Assembly: GCA_017412115.1 (NCBI GenBank)
Contig: JAFPYR010000051.1
Coordinates: 1-52,581 of the forward strand
Direction: 5' to 3'
Length of the DNA: 52,581 nt
Origin: Bacteroidales bacterium
GTDB taxonomy: Bacteria > Bacteroidota > Bacteroidia > Bacteroidales > UBA3824
In this document: positions 20,452 through 30,670 of the stretch, piece by piece
How the letters are laid out: the number at the start of each line of letters is the position of its first letter
Numbering within the stretch: position 1 is the first letter of the stretch
The notes under the pieces: generated by a model
Told to the model about the DNA's origin: nothing
Database searches by the model: none
Seen by the model: only the letters and a program-made list of their open reading frames with translations
Made by a program: the position numbers and the translations under genes

Positions 20452-20694
20452 ATGTCACGAATTTGCGAAATTACAGGAAAAAGGTTGCAGAGAGGAAATA
20501 ATGTTTCTCACTCGCACAGAAAAACGAAAAAGGCTTTCATGCCGAACTTGCACGTTAAAAAGTTTTATTTGGAAGAGGAAGAGCGTTGGGTAACGTTGAA
20601 AGTATCTGCCTCAGCTATCCGTTCAATCAGCAAAAATGGTCTTCAAGCTACTTTGAAAGAAGCTGCTAAAAAAGGCTATTTGGTTAATTATTAA
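20452..20694 (+). CDS. rpmB: ribosomal protein bL28
   Basis: At 80 residues it opens MSRICEITGKRLQRGNNVSH, the conserved beginning of L28, and continues KRKT-like HRKTKKAFMPNLHVKKF. It lacks the CxxC pair of some L28 types. It is a component of the large ribosomal subunit. First gene of the rpmB-rpmG-DUF4295 unit. Confidence 0.97.
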   Translation: MSRICEITGKRLQRGNNVSHSHRKTKKAFMPNLHVKKFYLEEEERWVTLKVSASAIRSISKNGLQATLKEAAKKGYLVNY

Positions 20695-20719
20695 TCACTA
20701 AAAGTAAAAAGGAAAAGAA

Positions 20720-20902
20720 ATGGCAAAGAATAAGAACAGAGTTCAAGTAATTCTTGAATGTACAGAGCAGAAAGAATCAGGCGTTGCAGGTATGTCTCGT
20801 TATATTACAACGAAAAACAAAAAGAACACGACTCAGCGTCTTGAACTTAAAAAGTACAATCCGTACTTGAAAAAATATACTATTCACCGTGAAATTAAGT
20901 AA
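20720..20902 (+). CDS. rpmG: ribosomal protein bL33
   Basis: A 60-residue L33: [18 protein letters not shown]...[21 protein letters not shown]. Only the first cysteine of the zinc-binding version remains, so this is probably the zinc-free type. It lies 25 bases after rpmB. Confidence 0.96.
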   Translation: MAKNKNRVQVILECTEQKESGVAGMSRYITTKNKKNTTQRLELKKYNPYLKKYTIHREIK

Positions 20903-20915
20903 AAAATTATAAGAA

Positions 20916-21080
20916 ATGGCAAAGAAAGTAGTCGCAACCCTTAAAAAGGAAGACAGTGCAGCAAGCGCATTAACGAGAATCGTTAAAGCAGTTAGATCAC
21001 CGAAAACCGGTGCTTACTGTTTCAAGGAATTAATCGTTCCTCAGACTGAAGCTAAAGAAGCTTTGAAAGATTTGAAATAA
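20916..21080 (+). CDS. DUF4295 small ribosome-associated protein
   Basis: A 54-residue ORF (ATG at 20916, TAA at 21078-21080) reading MAKKVVATLKKEDSAASALT, then RIVKAVRSPK, TGAYCFKELI and VPQTEAKEALKDLK. It begins 13 bases after rpmG and matches the Bacteroidota-specific DUF4295 family, which always sits here. It is lysine-rich, as ribosomal proteins are, and I believe an equivalent was found in the structure of a Bacteroidota ribosome, but I am unsure of the name given to it. Confidence 0.9.
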   Translation: MAKKVVATLKKEDSAASALTRIVKAVRSPKTGAYCFKELIVPQTEAKEALKDLK

Positions 21081-21116
21081 GATTTTTCTTTTTTTTAAGA
21101 TAAATCTTTCGCGAAA

Positions 21117-21164
21117 GAAAAAAAACGGGTGCATTTCGGTTTTGAAATGTGCCCGTTTTTTTTT
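21117..21164 (+). terminator. intrinsic terminator after DUF4295 gene
   Basis: A 13-bp stem (21125-21137 with 21144-21156; core CGGGTGCATTTC) containing two G-U pairs, a 6-base loop and T9. It closes the rpmB-rpmG-DUF4295 transcript and separates it from ftsY. Confidence 0.9.
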
Positions 21165-21276
21165 CACTAAAAAAAATTTGGCTGTAATAAAAAAAATTAT
21201 TAATTTTACCCAAAAGGCGGAGTGTAAAGTATTACACGTTAAAACGCTGATTTTTAATCAATTAGAATAAAAGGCT

Positions 21277-22230
21277 ATGGGACTTTTCGGTTTTTTTTCA
21301 AAGGAAAAAAAAGACAGCCTCAACAACGGACTGGCTAAAACTAAAGAAAGCGTATTTAAAAAACTTCAACGCGCAGTTGTCGGAAAATCAAAAGTAGACG
21401 ACGAAGTGCTTGATAATCTGGAAGATGCACTAATTACTTCTGATGTCGGCGTTGATACTACTATTAAAATTATAAAACGTCTTGAAGAAAAAGTCGCTCA
21501 GGATAAGTATCTTAACACTGCTGAGTTGAACAAAATCTTGAAGGATGTTATCATTTCGCTTTTGAACGAAAACCCTGCCAACAATTTTACTGACAGTATC
21601 GCAACCAAAGATGGCAAACCTTATGTTATTATGGTTGTAGGAGTCAATGGTGCCGGAAAAACAACAACTATCGGAAAACTCGCAAATCAGTTCAAACAAG
21701 CCGGCAAAAAAGTTTATCTTGGTGCTGCTGACACTTTCCGTGCTGCGGCTGTCGAGCAATTGGACATTTGGGCGCAACGTGCTGATGTTCCGATTATTAA
21801 GCAAAGTATGGGTTCTGACCCCGCTTCGGTTGCTTTCGATACATTGAACTCCGCTGTTGCTAACAAAGCCGATGTTGTGCTTATTGATACAGCAGGTCGC
21901 CTTCATAACAAAATCAATCTTATGAACGAACTTTCAAAAATCAAGAGGGTTATGACCAAGGTCATTCCTGATGCGCCGCATGAAGTGCTTTTGGTTTTGG
22001 ACGGTAGTACGGGGCAGAATGCTTACGAACAGGCTAAACAATTTACTTTAGCGACCGATGTTACGGCTTTGGCTCTGACAAAACTCGACGGCACGGCAAA
22101 AGGCGGTGTCGTAATTGGTATCAGTGATCAGTTCAAAATTCCAATCAAATACATCGGTGTCGGTGAAAAAGTTACCGACCTTCAACTTTTTGACAAGGAG
22201 CAGTTCGTGGATTCTCTTTTCAGCGATTAA
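21277..22230 (+). CDS. ftsY: signal recognition particle receptor FtsY
   Basis: A 317-residue SRP GTPase with NG domain. G1 is GVNGAGKTTT (122-131), then DTFRAAAVEQL, DTAGRLHNK, and TKLDGTAKGG. It is short because the N-terminal acidic A domain is missing, as is usual in this phylum; the N-terminus MGLFGFFSKEKK is amphipathic and may contact the membrane. It docks ribosome-nascent-chain complexes to SecYEG. Dus starts 5 bases after its stop, suggesting co-transcription. Confidence 0.96.
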   Translation: MGLFGFFSKEKKDSLNNGLAKTKESVFKKLQRAVVGKSKVDDEVLDNLEDALITSDVGVDTTIKIIKRLEEKVAQDKYLNTAELNKILKDVIISLLNENPANNFTDSIATKDGKPYVIMVVGVNGAGKTTTIGKLANQFKQAGKKVYLGAADTFRAAAVEQLDIWAQRADVPIIKQSMGSDPASVAFDTLNSAVANKADVVLIDTAGRLHNKINLMNELSKIKRVMTKVIPDAPHEVLLVLDGSTGQNAYEQAKQFTLATDVTALALTKLDGTAKGGVVIGISDQFKIPIKYIGVGEKVTDLQLFDKEQFVDSLFSD

Positions 22231-22234
22231 AAAA

Positions 22235-23173
22235 ATGGAAATTTACTTTGCACCACTTCAAGGTTTTACTGATTTCGTGTATAGAAATTTTCATGCAAAA
22301 TATTTTTCGGGCGTGGACAAATACTTCACGCCTTTTTTGCGTGTTGAAAAAAACGATGTCAGAAAAAAAGATAAAGCCGATTTGATAAATTCGTTATCCT
22401 CGTTTAAATCTTCGGATTCGGGTATTGAATTGGTACCGCAGATTATAGTAAATTGTCGTGAGGATGTTGAAGTTTTAGTACAATTTGTTGAAAATCAAGG
22501 ATTTAAAGCTTGCGATTTGAATTTCGGTTGTCCTTTTCCGCAACAAAGTCAGCATTTTTACGGGGCGGGAATTTGGGACAAGCCCGAAAAAGTTTGTGAA
22601 GTTTTCGAGGCTTTGAAATTCTTTCCTAAAATTTCTTTTTCTCTAAAAATGCGCCTTGGAAACACTTCGCTTTCTCAAACCGTTGATTTACTTGATGTTA
22701 TAAATTCTGCTGATTTTCGTTTTGTTACCGTTCATCCGAGGTTGGCAAAACAGATGTATTCCGGCGAAATAGATTTTCAAGGCTTTGAGGTTTTGTATTC
22801 TAAAATTAAAAAGCCGATAGTTTTTAACGGTGACTTATTGAGTGTTCAAGATATTGAAACTGTTGAAAAAAAATATCCTGATTTGAAGGCGGTGATGATT
22901 GGACGGGGGTTGCTTAGGAATCCGTTTTTAGCGGAAAATTTCAAAAATAAAAATTCTGAGTTCGACAAACAGCGGTTTTTGAATTTTCAAAATGCGTTAA
23001 TCGAAGGTTATTTAGCGCAGTATCAAAATTCTGAATTTATGGTTTTGGACAAGATGAAAACTTTTTGGCAATTCTCGGACGCAGATTCCAAAATATTGAA
23101 ACGAATCAAAAAGGCAAAATCAATTTCGGAATATATAAGTTTTTCTGCAATGGCAGTTAGCGACAAAAAATAA
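22235..23173 (+). CDS. dus: tRNA-dihydrouridine synthase
   Basis: The start is at 22235, since the longer frame from 22115 overlaps ftsY. The 312-residue protein opens MEIYFAPLQGFTDFVYR, the Dus signature around the FMN-binding barrel. The catalytic cysteine should be the one in LNFGCPFPQQSQ. The SLKMRLG and FRFVTVHPR strands and the MIGRG motif follow. It reduces uridine to dihydrouridine in the tRNA D-loop using NADPH and FMN. Convergent with yidC across a shared terminator. Confidence 0.92.
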   Translation: MEIYFAPLQGFTDFVYRNFHAKYFSGVDKYFTPFLRVEKNDVRKKDKADLINSLSSFKSSDSGIELVPQIIVNCREDVEVLVQFVENQGFKACDLNFGCPFPQQSQHFYGAGIWDKPEKVCEVFEALKFFPKISFSLKMRLGNTSLSQTVDLLDVINSADFRFVTVHPRLAKQMYSGEIDFQGFEVLYSKIKKPIVFNGDLLSVQDIETVEKKYPDLKAVMIGRGLLRNPFLAENFKNKNSEFDKQRFLNFQNALIEGYLAQYQNSEFMVLDKMKTFWQFSDADSKILKRIKKAKSISEYISFSAMAVSDKK

Positions 23174-23212
23174 GGGACGTTTTTTTAAAAAAAGAACGTC
23201 CCTTAAAATTTT
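23172..23212. terminator. bidirectional terminator between dus and yidC
   Basis: AAGGGACGTT pairs with AACGTCCCTT around an A/T-rich centre; A-runs and T-runs flank both sides. Lying between two converging genes, it can serve both. Confidence 0.85.
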
Positions 23213-23229
23213 TTATTTAATTTTTATTT

Positions 23230-25140
23230 TTATTTTCTCTTCTGTTGTTTTCTCATTGCTTCCATTTGTTGGCGTTGAGCCTCTTCCAATCTTGCTAAAA
23301 ATCCCGTTTTCTTTTTTGCTGAATTTTTAGCGGCTTTAGAATTGAGTTTTTCCAAAAGAGCATTTTCGTCTAAGGTTCTGCGGATTACCATCATTTGGAT
23401 TATCGTTATGATATTTGATAAGAAATAATAATAACTCAATCCTGAAGAATAATCGTTGAACCAAAATACCATCATCACCGGCATTAAGTACATCATCATT
23501 TTCATTCCGGGCATTTGCTGCTGACCAGTATCCATTTGTGATGAATTTATTTTCGTTGAAACCACCATTGCTATCGCCATCAAAAGCGTGAACAAACTTA
23601 CGTGGTCACCGTACCATGGAATACTGAATGGCAAATCCAAAATCGAATCGTATGATGACAAATCAGTTGCCCAAAGGAAACTTTGTTGTCTCAACTCGAT
23701 TGATGCCGGGAAGAAATTGAACATCGCAATTAGAATAGGCATTTGTAACAAAAGCGGCATACATCCGCCTAACGGACTGATTCCCACTTTCTTATAAAGT
23801 GCCATGATGGCTTGCTGTTTTTGCATAGCCTGTTCTTGTTTGGGATATTTTTTGTTGATTTCCTCAATTTGCGGTTTCAAAACGCGCATTGAAGCCGTTG
23901 ATTTATACGATTTGTAAGTCAAAGGGAAAATTACAACTTTGATTATAATCGTCATAATCAGGATTATAAGTCCGTAACTTGAAATGAACGAACCCAACCA
24001 GTTGAAAAGAGGAATTATCGCATAGCGGTTTATCCAACCGAAAATGCCCCAACCAAGCGGTACTAATTCTTGAAGTCCTAAATCTTCGTTTTCGGCTAAA
24101 GTAATGTCTTTCAAGATTTTGAACTGATTAGGTCCGAAATAAAAAGCCATTGCTTTTGATGTGTCGGCCGAAGAAAATCCGATTTTTGAAGACATGAATT
24201 TGAAATTTCCGTTGTTGCTGACATTCTGAAAACTAACGTCTGCATTCGGAAAATCCGTTTTTGAAATCAAAACCGAGGAGAAAAATTCACCTTTGTATGC
24301 AATCCATTTCAACGAACCCGTTAAATTTTTCGCATCATTGTCAGAGGTCAGCGACAAATATTCAGAACTTTCGTCATCGTATTTGTAATAAAGTCCCGAA
24401 TGTTGTGATTCCCATTTGTTACCTCTTTCAAGTACGGGAAGATATTGGTTCCATGTGAAATCAATGTAACTTGAATTTCTATTAACGACGTTTTCCAATC
24501 TGTGGAAAGTTATCGTATAATCAAGAAGATAACTGTCGTTTTCTAAAGAGTATGCAAATTCCAACCATGAATCTTCATTGACTTTTGCTCTTAAAACTGC
24601 TTTGGCGGGTGAATCTTTTGTTGCAGAAATTTCTTTTTGGTAACCGCTGTATTCAAAATAGAGATTTTTGGTAGAAACTGCTTTCGAGCCGCAGAAAAAG
24701 TCAAAACCCATTTCGTTTTGCGGGTCATCTTTTATAACCGATAATGCCTCGCCTGAATAAGTTTTGTAACCTAAAACCTCAACCGATGAAATTTTAGCAC
24801 CTTTTGAAGAAAGTTTTACTTTGATTTTTTCGTTTTGCAAAACGATTTCCTGTTTTTCTCCGAAAGCGCATTTTGAAAAATCACCGAAACTTGCCGCATA
24901 ATTTGATCTTTGTGCGGAATCAGCCTCTGAAAGAGCTTCTGCCGTATTGTTTTTTGCAAGAGAATCCCTTAGTTTTTGTTGTTCAAGTTCTGCTTCGTAT
25001 TTTTGTTTCATAACCGCCGCAGCCGAGTCCCTTAAACGTTTCTGATGTTGAATTTCTTCCTCGCTCGGACGGTTGTAAATTGAAAAACCGATAAAAATTG
25101 CAATGCAAAGTATAATGCCTATTATTGTATTTTTGTCCAT
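23230..25140 (-). CDS. yidC: membrane protein insertase YidC
   Basis: A 636-residue protein of the Gram-negative type. An N-terminal helix (about 4-20) is followed by a large periplasmic domain (about 60-350). The conserved C-terminal hydrophobic core begins near 375 (WLGSFISSYGLIILIMTIIIK) and includes PLTYKSYKS, PLGGCMPLLLQMPILIAMF and YYYFLSNI. A basic tail (…ARLEEAQRQQMEAMRKQQKRK) faces the cytoplasm. It inserts proteins into the inner membrane with or without SecYEG. The pyrG-yidC adjacency is common in this phylum. Confidence 0.97.
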   Translation of the reverse strand: MDKNTIIGIILCIAIFIGFSIYNRPSEEEIQHQKRLRDSAAAVMKQKYEAELEQQKLRDSLAKNNTAEALSEADSAQRSNYAASFGDFSKCAFGEKQEIVLQNEKIKVKLSSKGAKISSVEVLGYKTYSGEALSVIKDDPQNEMGFDFFCGSKAVSTKNLYFEYSGYQKEISATKDSPAKAVLRAKVNEDSWLEFAYSLENDSYLLDYTITFHRLENVVNRNSSYIDFTWNQYLPVLERGNKWESQHSGLYYKYDDESSEYLSLTSDNDAKNLTGSLKWIAYKGEFFSSVLISKTDFPNADVSFQNVSNNGNFKFMSSKIGFSSADTSKAMAFYFGPNQFKILKDITLAENEDLGLQELVPLGWGIFGWINRYAIIPLFNWLGSFISSYGLIILIMTIIIKVVIFPLTYKSYKSTASMRVLKPQIEEINKKYPKQEQAMQKQQAIMALYKKVGISPLGGCMPLLLQMPILIAMFNFFPASIELRQQSFLWATDLSSYDSILDLPFSIPWYGDHVSLFTLLMAIAMVVSTKINSSQMDTGQQQMPGMKMMMYLMPVMMVFWFNDYSSGLSYYYFLSNIITIIQMMVIRRTLDENALLEKLNSKAAKNSAKKKTGFLARLEEAQRQQMEAMRKQQKRK

Positions 25141-25164
25141 TTTTTTTGTTTATGATACTTTTTT

Positions 25165-26768
<1,604 letters not shown>

Positions 26769-26785
26769 TTAATTAAAAAAATGCG

Positions 26786-28738
26786 TTATTTCTTTTCCAC
26801 CGTTTTATTGATGGTTTCATTAATGGCTTTTGTGAGCATCGAAGCGAGTTTTTCCAAACTTGAAATTTCTGCTTTCGATTTTTCGAGTTTTTTCTTAAAA
26901 CCTTCAATCATGTTGTCGGCGTTTTTGGATTTGGCAAAAAAGCCGAGATTGTTTTCTGCTAAAACGACTTGTTGACGCAAATTTTCGATACGGTTTTTGA
27001 TGCGTTCTTTTTCGCCTCTGAGTTTTTCGTAAGCTGAGGGCGAGTTTTTAACCGATTCGATTAAGTTTTTGATTCTCATTTCGCTGCGTTTTGTCTCGTC
27101 GATGTTAATCTTATTGAACTGAGCATCAACGGCTTTGCGGAATTTGTCAAGGATTTTGTCCTTTTGAGAACGGGGAACTTGACCGATTTGCGCCCAACGT
27201 TTTTGAAACTCTTTTAAATTGGCGATGTTTTTCTCGTCGTTGTCAAGCAAAACGTAGTTTTCTACTTCGGTAATACGTTGTTGTTTGAGTTTTAAAATTT
27301 CATCTTGCTCTTTGTCTTTTTCTTCAAAGTATTTCTGTTTGTTGTCGAAGAAATAATTGCAAGCTGCACGGAAACGTTGCCAAATTTCTTCAGAGTGTTT
27401 TTTAGGAACAGCGCCGATGGTTTTCCATTTAGCCTGAAGGTTTTTAAGGATTTCTGAAGTTTTTTTCCAATCGGTTGAATCCTTCAAACCCTCTGCCTGA
27501 ACGCATAAATCCTCTTTTAACTGAAGATTGTTGTCCGCCTCTTCTTTGTTTTGAGAATAAAAATCGCGTTTTTTCTCAAAGAATTTGTCGCAAGCGGCGC
27601 GGAAACGTTCGTAAACTTTGTTATTGTATTTTTTAGGAGCAAAACCGATAAGTTTCCAAATCTGTTGAAGTTCAAGGATTTCTTTAGATTTAGCGTCCCA
27701 TTCTTTGTGAGAGGAATATTCCAAAGCGATGATTTCTTCGGCTTTTTCGCAAATCATGGTTTTAGCCTTGTAGTTTTGTTCCTGATCTTTTTTGATGTTT
27801 TCGTAATATTCTTGATGGCGTTTGTTGATTTTGGTGGTCGCTTGTTTGAAACGTTCCCAAAGTTCTTCTTTTTGAGCTGGGGCAACAGGACCTATTTCAC
27901 GCCATTGTTCGTGAAGTTTCTGAAGTTCTTTGAATGCTTTTACGATTTTGGTCTCGAGCAAAAGTTCTTCGGCTTTTTCGCAAAGCAAAATTTTAGCGTC
28001 GGTATTTTTCTTCAGGTCCAAATCTCTTAATTCTTTGTTGATTTTAACAAAGTCATAAAATCTTTCTACCTGATAATTATATGATTCCCATAGTTTTTTA
28101 ACCTCAGTTTGAGGAACCAAACCTATTTCTCTCCATTGTTTTTGAAGGTTTTTGAACTCTTCAAAAGTTTGATTCAAAGTTTCTTGAGAGTTAACGAGGT
28201 TTTCTATTTTGCTGACGATTTCTTGTTTGAGTTTCAGATTTTCCTGTTTCTGATTCTCTATCTGTTGATTGTAGATATTCCGTTTTTCGCGGTAGAGATT
28301 GTAATACTCCTTGAATTTTTCTTCCAAGGGGTCTTCTTGAGCCTTAAAATCCTTTTCTTCGTTTCCTTGTTCGATGAATTTTTGTTTTTGTTCATCAAGT
28401 TCGGCTCTGTGTTTTTTGTAAAAACAAGTTTTAATGTCTTCAATCTCCGCGCGGCAGTCTTGAGGAGTATCGCTACGGTTCACGATTGCATAGAGGGCAT
28501 CTACGAGTTGAGCTTTAGAGAGATTTTCCAAATCCTCATTTTGTCTTTCTTGAGTCAAAGAGTCTTCATCTTCTTCTTGCAATTCGTCGATTTGAGTACC
28601 GGGTACGGAATTGCTGCTAACTTCGTTAGCAATATTCTCCAAAGACTTGTTTTTGCGTTCAGAAAGTTTTTGCAAAACGAGTTCAGCCGCACTTAATTTA
28701 CGGCTTTCAGTAGAGATAACAGGGTCTTGTGATTCCAT
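26786..28738 (-). CDS. DUF349 repeat coiled-coil protein
   Basis: A 650-residue, extremely charged protein made of DUF349 units. Each unit of about 70 residues carries a W-based motif (QWREIGLVPQTEVKKLWESY, EQWREIGPVAPAQKEELWER, IWKLIGFAPKKYNNKVYERF, KWKTIGAVPKKHSEEIWQRF, RWAQIGQVPRSQKDKILDKF). About five copies lie between 190 and 545; the last part (550-650) is coiled coil. No signal peptide, so cytoplasmic. The family is common in Bacteroidota but its function is not established. It stands between pyrG and the second SiaC gene. Confidence 0.9.
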   Translation of the reverse strand: MESQDPVISTESRKLSAAELVLQKLSERKNKSLENIANEVSSNSVPGTQIDELQEEDEDSLTQERQNEDLENLSKAQLVDALYAIVNRSDTPQDCRAEIEDIKTCFYKKHRAELDEQKQKFIEQGNEEKDFKAQEDPLEEKFKEYYNLYREKRNIYNQQIENQKQENLKLKQEIVSKIENLVNSQETLNQTFEEFKNLQKQWREIGLVPQTEVKKLWESYNYQVERFYDFVKINKELRDLDLKKNTDAKILLCEKAEELLLETKIVKAFKELQKLHEQWREIGPVAPAQKEELWERFKQATTKINKRHQEYYENIKKDQEQNYKAKTMICEKAEEIIALEYSSHKEWDAKSKEILELQQIWKLIGFAPKKYNNKVYERFRAACDKFFEKKRDFYSQNKEEADNNLQLKEDLCVQAEGLKDSTDWKKTSEILKNLQAKWKTIGAVPKKHSEEIWQRFRAACNYFFDNKQKYFEEKDKEQDEILKLKQQRITEVENYVLLDNDEKNIANLKEFQKRWAQIGQVPRSQKDKILDKFRKAVDAQFNKINIDETKRSEMRIKNLIESVKNSPSAYEKLRGEKERIKNRIENLRQQVVLAENNLGFFAKSKNADNMIEGFKKKLEKSKAEISSLEKLASMLTKAINETINKTVEKK

Positions 28739-28791
28739 TTTTTAGTTAATGAAATTTTTGGTTAACACTTTTATTTAATAATTTAGCGAAA

Positions 28792-28828
28792 AAGCGCAAT
28801 TTCTTTATTTTTTTTAAAGATTGCGCTT
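28792..28828 (-). terminator. intrinsic terminator after SiaC-like copy 2
   Basis: AAGCGCAA (28792-28799) pairs with TTGCGCTT (28821-28828), with an inner stem TCTTTA/TAAAGA and a T-rich loop. It lies between the SiaC-like and DUF349 genes. Confidence 0.7.
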
Positions 28829-28872
28829 AATCTAACTTTCAAAATTCAATATAATATGGAAAAAACATTTTA

Positions 28873-29253
28873 TCAATTTTTCTCCACCATGTCAAACGGC
28901 AGTTTCAAAACGCTTTTGAGTTCCATACCTCTGTCGTACATAAGTTCGTCATTTTCAGAATAATACCAAGAGATGTGGACATTGCTTTTTACTGCGTGAA
29001 TATCTTCAAGACCGATTAGAATTTTAACAATAATTCTTGCACTCGAAGAATTAAAATAATCGAGATTGAATACAATTTCTGTATTCGGATTCGGGTCTTG
29101 ACGATATTCGTTAAACCATTTTTGAACAGGTCCGTAAAATTTCAAGACATCTTCGGGCAGAGATTTGCCTTCAAATCTGAAAAGTCCTTGTTCCTTATCG
29201 AGTTCGACACCCGGAGTGTCTGCCGTTGCCTGTAATGAAATAGTTTCTAACAT
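28873..29253 (-). CDS. SiaC family (DUF1987) protein, copy 2
   Basis: The start is the ATG at 29253; the reading from 29265 begins with TTG. The 126-residue protein aligns with copy 1 over its whole length (GVELDKEQGLFRFEGKS...FNLDYFNSSSARI...HISWYYSENDELM). The phosphosite position carries S69 (NSSS) where copy 1 has T68. No kinase or phosphatase partner is adjacent. A -7-like box (TAATTTTG, 29298-29291) lies upstream; a terminator follows. The function is inferred from the SiaABC system of Pseudomonas. Confidence 0.8.
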   Translation of the reverse strand: MLETISLQATADTPGVELDKEQGLFRFEGKSLPEDVLKFYGPVQKWFNEYRQDPNPNTEIVFNLDYFNSSSARIIVKILIGLEDIHAVKSNVHISWYYSENDELMYDRGMELKSVLKLPFDMVEKN

Positions 29254-29338
29254 AGTTTTTCTCAAAAGATATCATTTATCGTTTGCGGCTCAAAATTAAG
29301 AATTTTTTTTCAGAGAAAAAACTTTTTTTGCATGTTTT

Positions 29339-30067
29339 TTATTTTGTATCAATATTCAACCTTTCCCAGATGCAATCAGGAATGAGTCTCCAAAAAAATA
29401 CCAAAATTGCGTATTTCCAATCAATGATTGCCGTTCTTTTTTTTCTTAAAATCGCTTTAAAAATTTTTTTAGCGGCATATTCTGGCGTCATAAGCATCGG
29501 ATAATTGCGTTTTGAATCCAAAAGTGCTGTTTTAACGAATCCCGGTCTGATGTCAGTTATTTTTATATCGGCTTTTACCATTTTTGCAAGTTGCCTTAAA
29601 CATTGCAAATAAGTATTGTTCATGGCCTTTGACGCGCTGTAGGAGGGGGCAGCACCGAGTCCTTTGGTCCCTGCTATTGATGAGACGGCTGCAATTTGTC
29701 CGCCGCCGTTTTCTTTGAAATAATTGAAAGCGGTGTCTATACATTTTGCAAAGCCCTTGCAGTTGGTTTCAAGGACGTTCATTTCCTTGTCCAAATCCAA
29801 TTCTCTGTTGTGGCAGCCGATGCCCGAGACATGAAAATAAATGTCTGTTTTGCCGCCGTTGCTTAAAATTTCTTTCAACTTTTCCGGCGCTTTATCGTCG
29901 TTAACATCGAAATAACAAGCAGTTACATTATTTGGATTAATGGCTTTTAATTCTTCCAATTTTTCTGTTCTACGGGCTAAGACAATAGTTTGCCAGCCTG
30001 CTTGGATAAAAAGTTTCGCGCTCTGAAAGCCCAAACCAGAGGAGGCTCCCGTGATAACTATTTTCAT
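29339..30067 (-). CDS. short-chain dehydrogenase/reductase
   Basis: A 242-residue SDR with the cofactor motif TGASSGLG (7-14), a serine in AAVSSIAG, and YSASK. The coenzyme loop and RPGFVKTALLD follow. The last 40 residues include a hydrophobic stretch (WKYAILVFFWRLIPDCIW) that may anchor it to the membrane, as in DltE/YqjQ-like SDRs. Substrate unknown. It follows a hypothetical gene by 10 bases and is probably part of the 33778-29339 minus-strand run. Confidence 0.85.
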   Translation of the reverse strand: MKIVITGASSGLGFQSAKLFIQAGWQTIVLARRTEKLEELKAINPNNVTACYFDVNDDKAPEKLKEILSNGGKTDIYFHVSGIGCHNRELDLDKEMNVLETNCKGFAKCIDTAFNYFKENGGGQIAAVSSIAGTKGLGAAPSYSASKAMNNTYLQCLRQLAKMVKADIKITDIRPGFVKTALLDSKRNYPMLMTPEYAAKKIFKAILRKKRTAIIDWKYAILVFFWRLIPDCIWERLNIDTK

Positions 30068-30077
30068 TTTGCTTTTA

Positions 30078-30662
30078 TTAATCTGAGATTAGTGAAATTT
30101 CGCCGTTAATATCGGTTTTAAGACCGTAAGTCGTTCTTTCCCAAGGGAAAGTTAGCGATACAGAACCGTAAGAAATTTGTCCGTAATATTTTTCAAACAC
30201 TTCGATTTTTTCGGTTTTGAGGATTTTGAACATATACTCTAATTCTTTTTTCAAGACCGTGTCAATAAGCCTTGAGGAGTATGTTTGAGGAAAGTCGTCT
30301 TTGAAATAATATTTTTCTAATGCGATTTTTCCCGTAGAGGTTTCCATTTCTTCGGGCAGAAAAATATTACGACCATCTATATTAATTTTTGCATAATGAA
30401 ATTTTATTTCACCGTCTTTGTAGTTTGTTTCAAAGCGTCCTGCGTCCCTGCCGTCAAGATTAAAAAACTTGGCAGCTATCAGCATTTTGCCGTCTTGTTT
30501 TGAAATAATTTTGAATCTCAGCGGTATAGTTTCAGCCTTCAAAAGGTGAATTTTTTGTTTTAGTTTTGGCTCAAAACCGCATTTAAAAATCCAAACGGCG
30601 GAGATTGTAATTAAGATTATTGCAGCACCTAAAGCTGCAATAATCATTTTCGGAAATTTCAT
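30078..30662 (-). CDS. membrane-anchored protein of unknown function
   Basis: A 194-residue protein with one N-terminal anchor (MIIAALGAAIILITISAVWIF, about 6-26) and a mostly beta-type extracytoplasmic part. No family is recognised. It lies between the ABCG-type transporter (8 bases) and the SDR (10 bases) and is probably co-transcribed with both, which suggests a link with envelope transport. Confidence 0.55.
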   Translation of the reverse strand: MKFPKMIIAALGAAIILITISAVWIFKCGFEPKLKQKIHLLKAETIPLRFKIISKQDGKMLIAAKFFNLDGRDAGRFETNYKDGEIKFHYAKINIDGRNIFLPEEMETSTGKIALEKYYFKDDFPQTYSSRLIDTVLKKELEYMFKILKTEKIEVFEKYYGQISYGSVSLTFPWERTTYGLKTDINGEISLISD

Positions 30663-30670
30663 ATTTACAA

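Noticed and set aside
21430..21906. Minus-strand ORF of 158 codons inside ftsY
   Set aside because: It shadows the well-defined FtsY reading frame and has no recognisable domain.
27551..28030. Plus-strand ORF of 159 codons
   Set aside because: Also antisense to the DUF349 gene and biased in the same way; no start context or motif.
28109..28696. Long plus-strand ORF (195 codons)
   Set aside because: It is antisense to the DUF349 gene; its Phe/Leu/Val composition is what the reverse complement of Glu/Lys-rich coiled coil gives.
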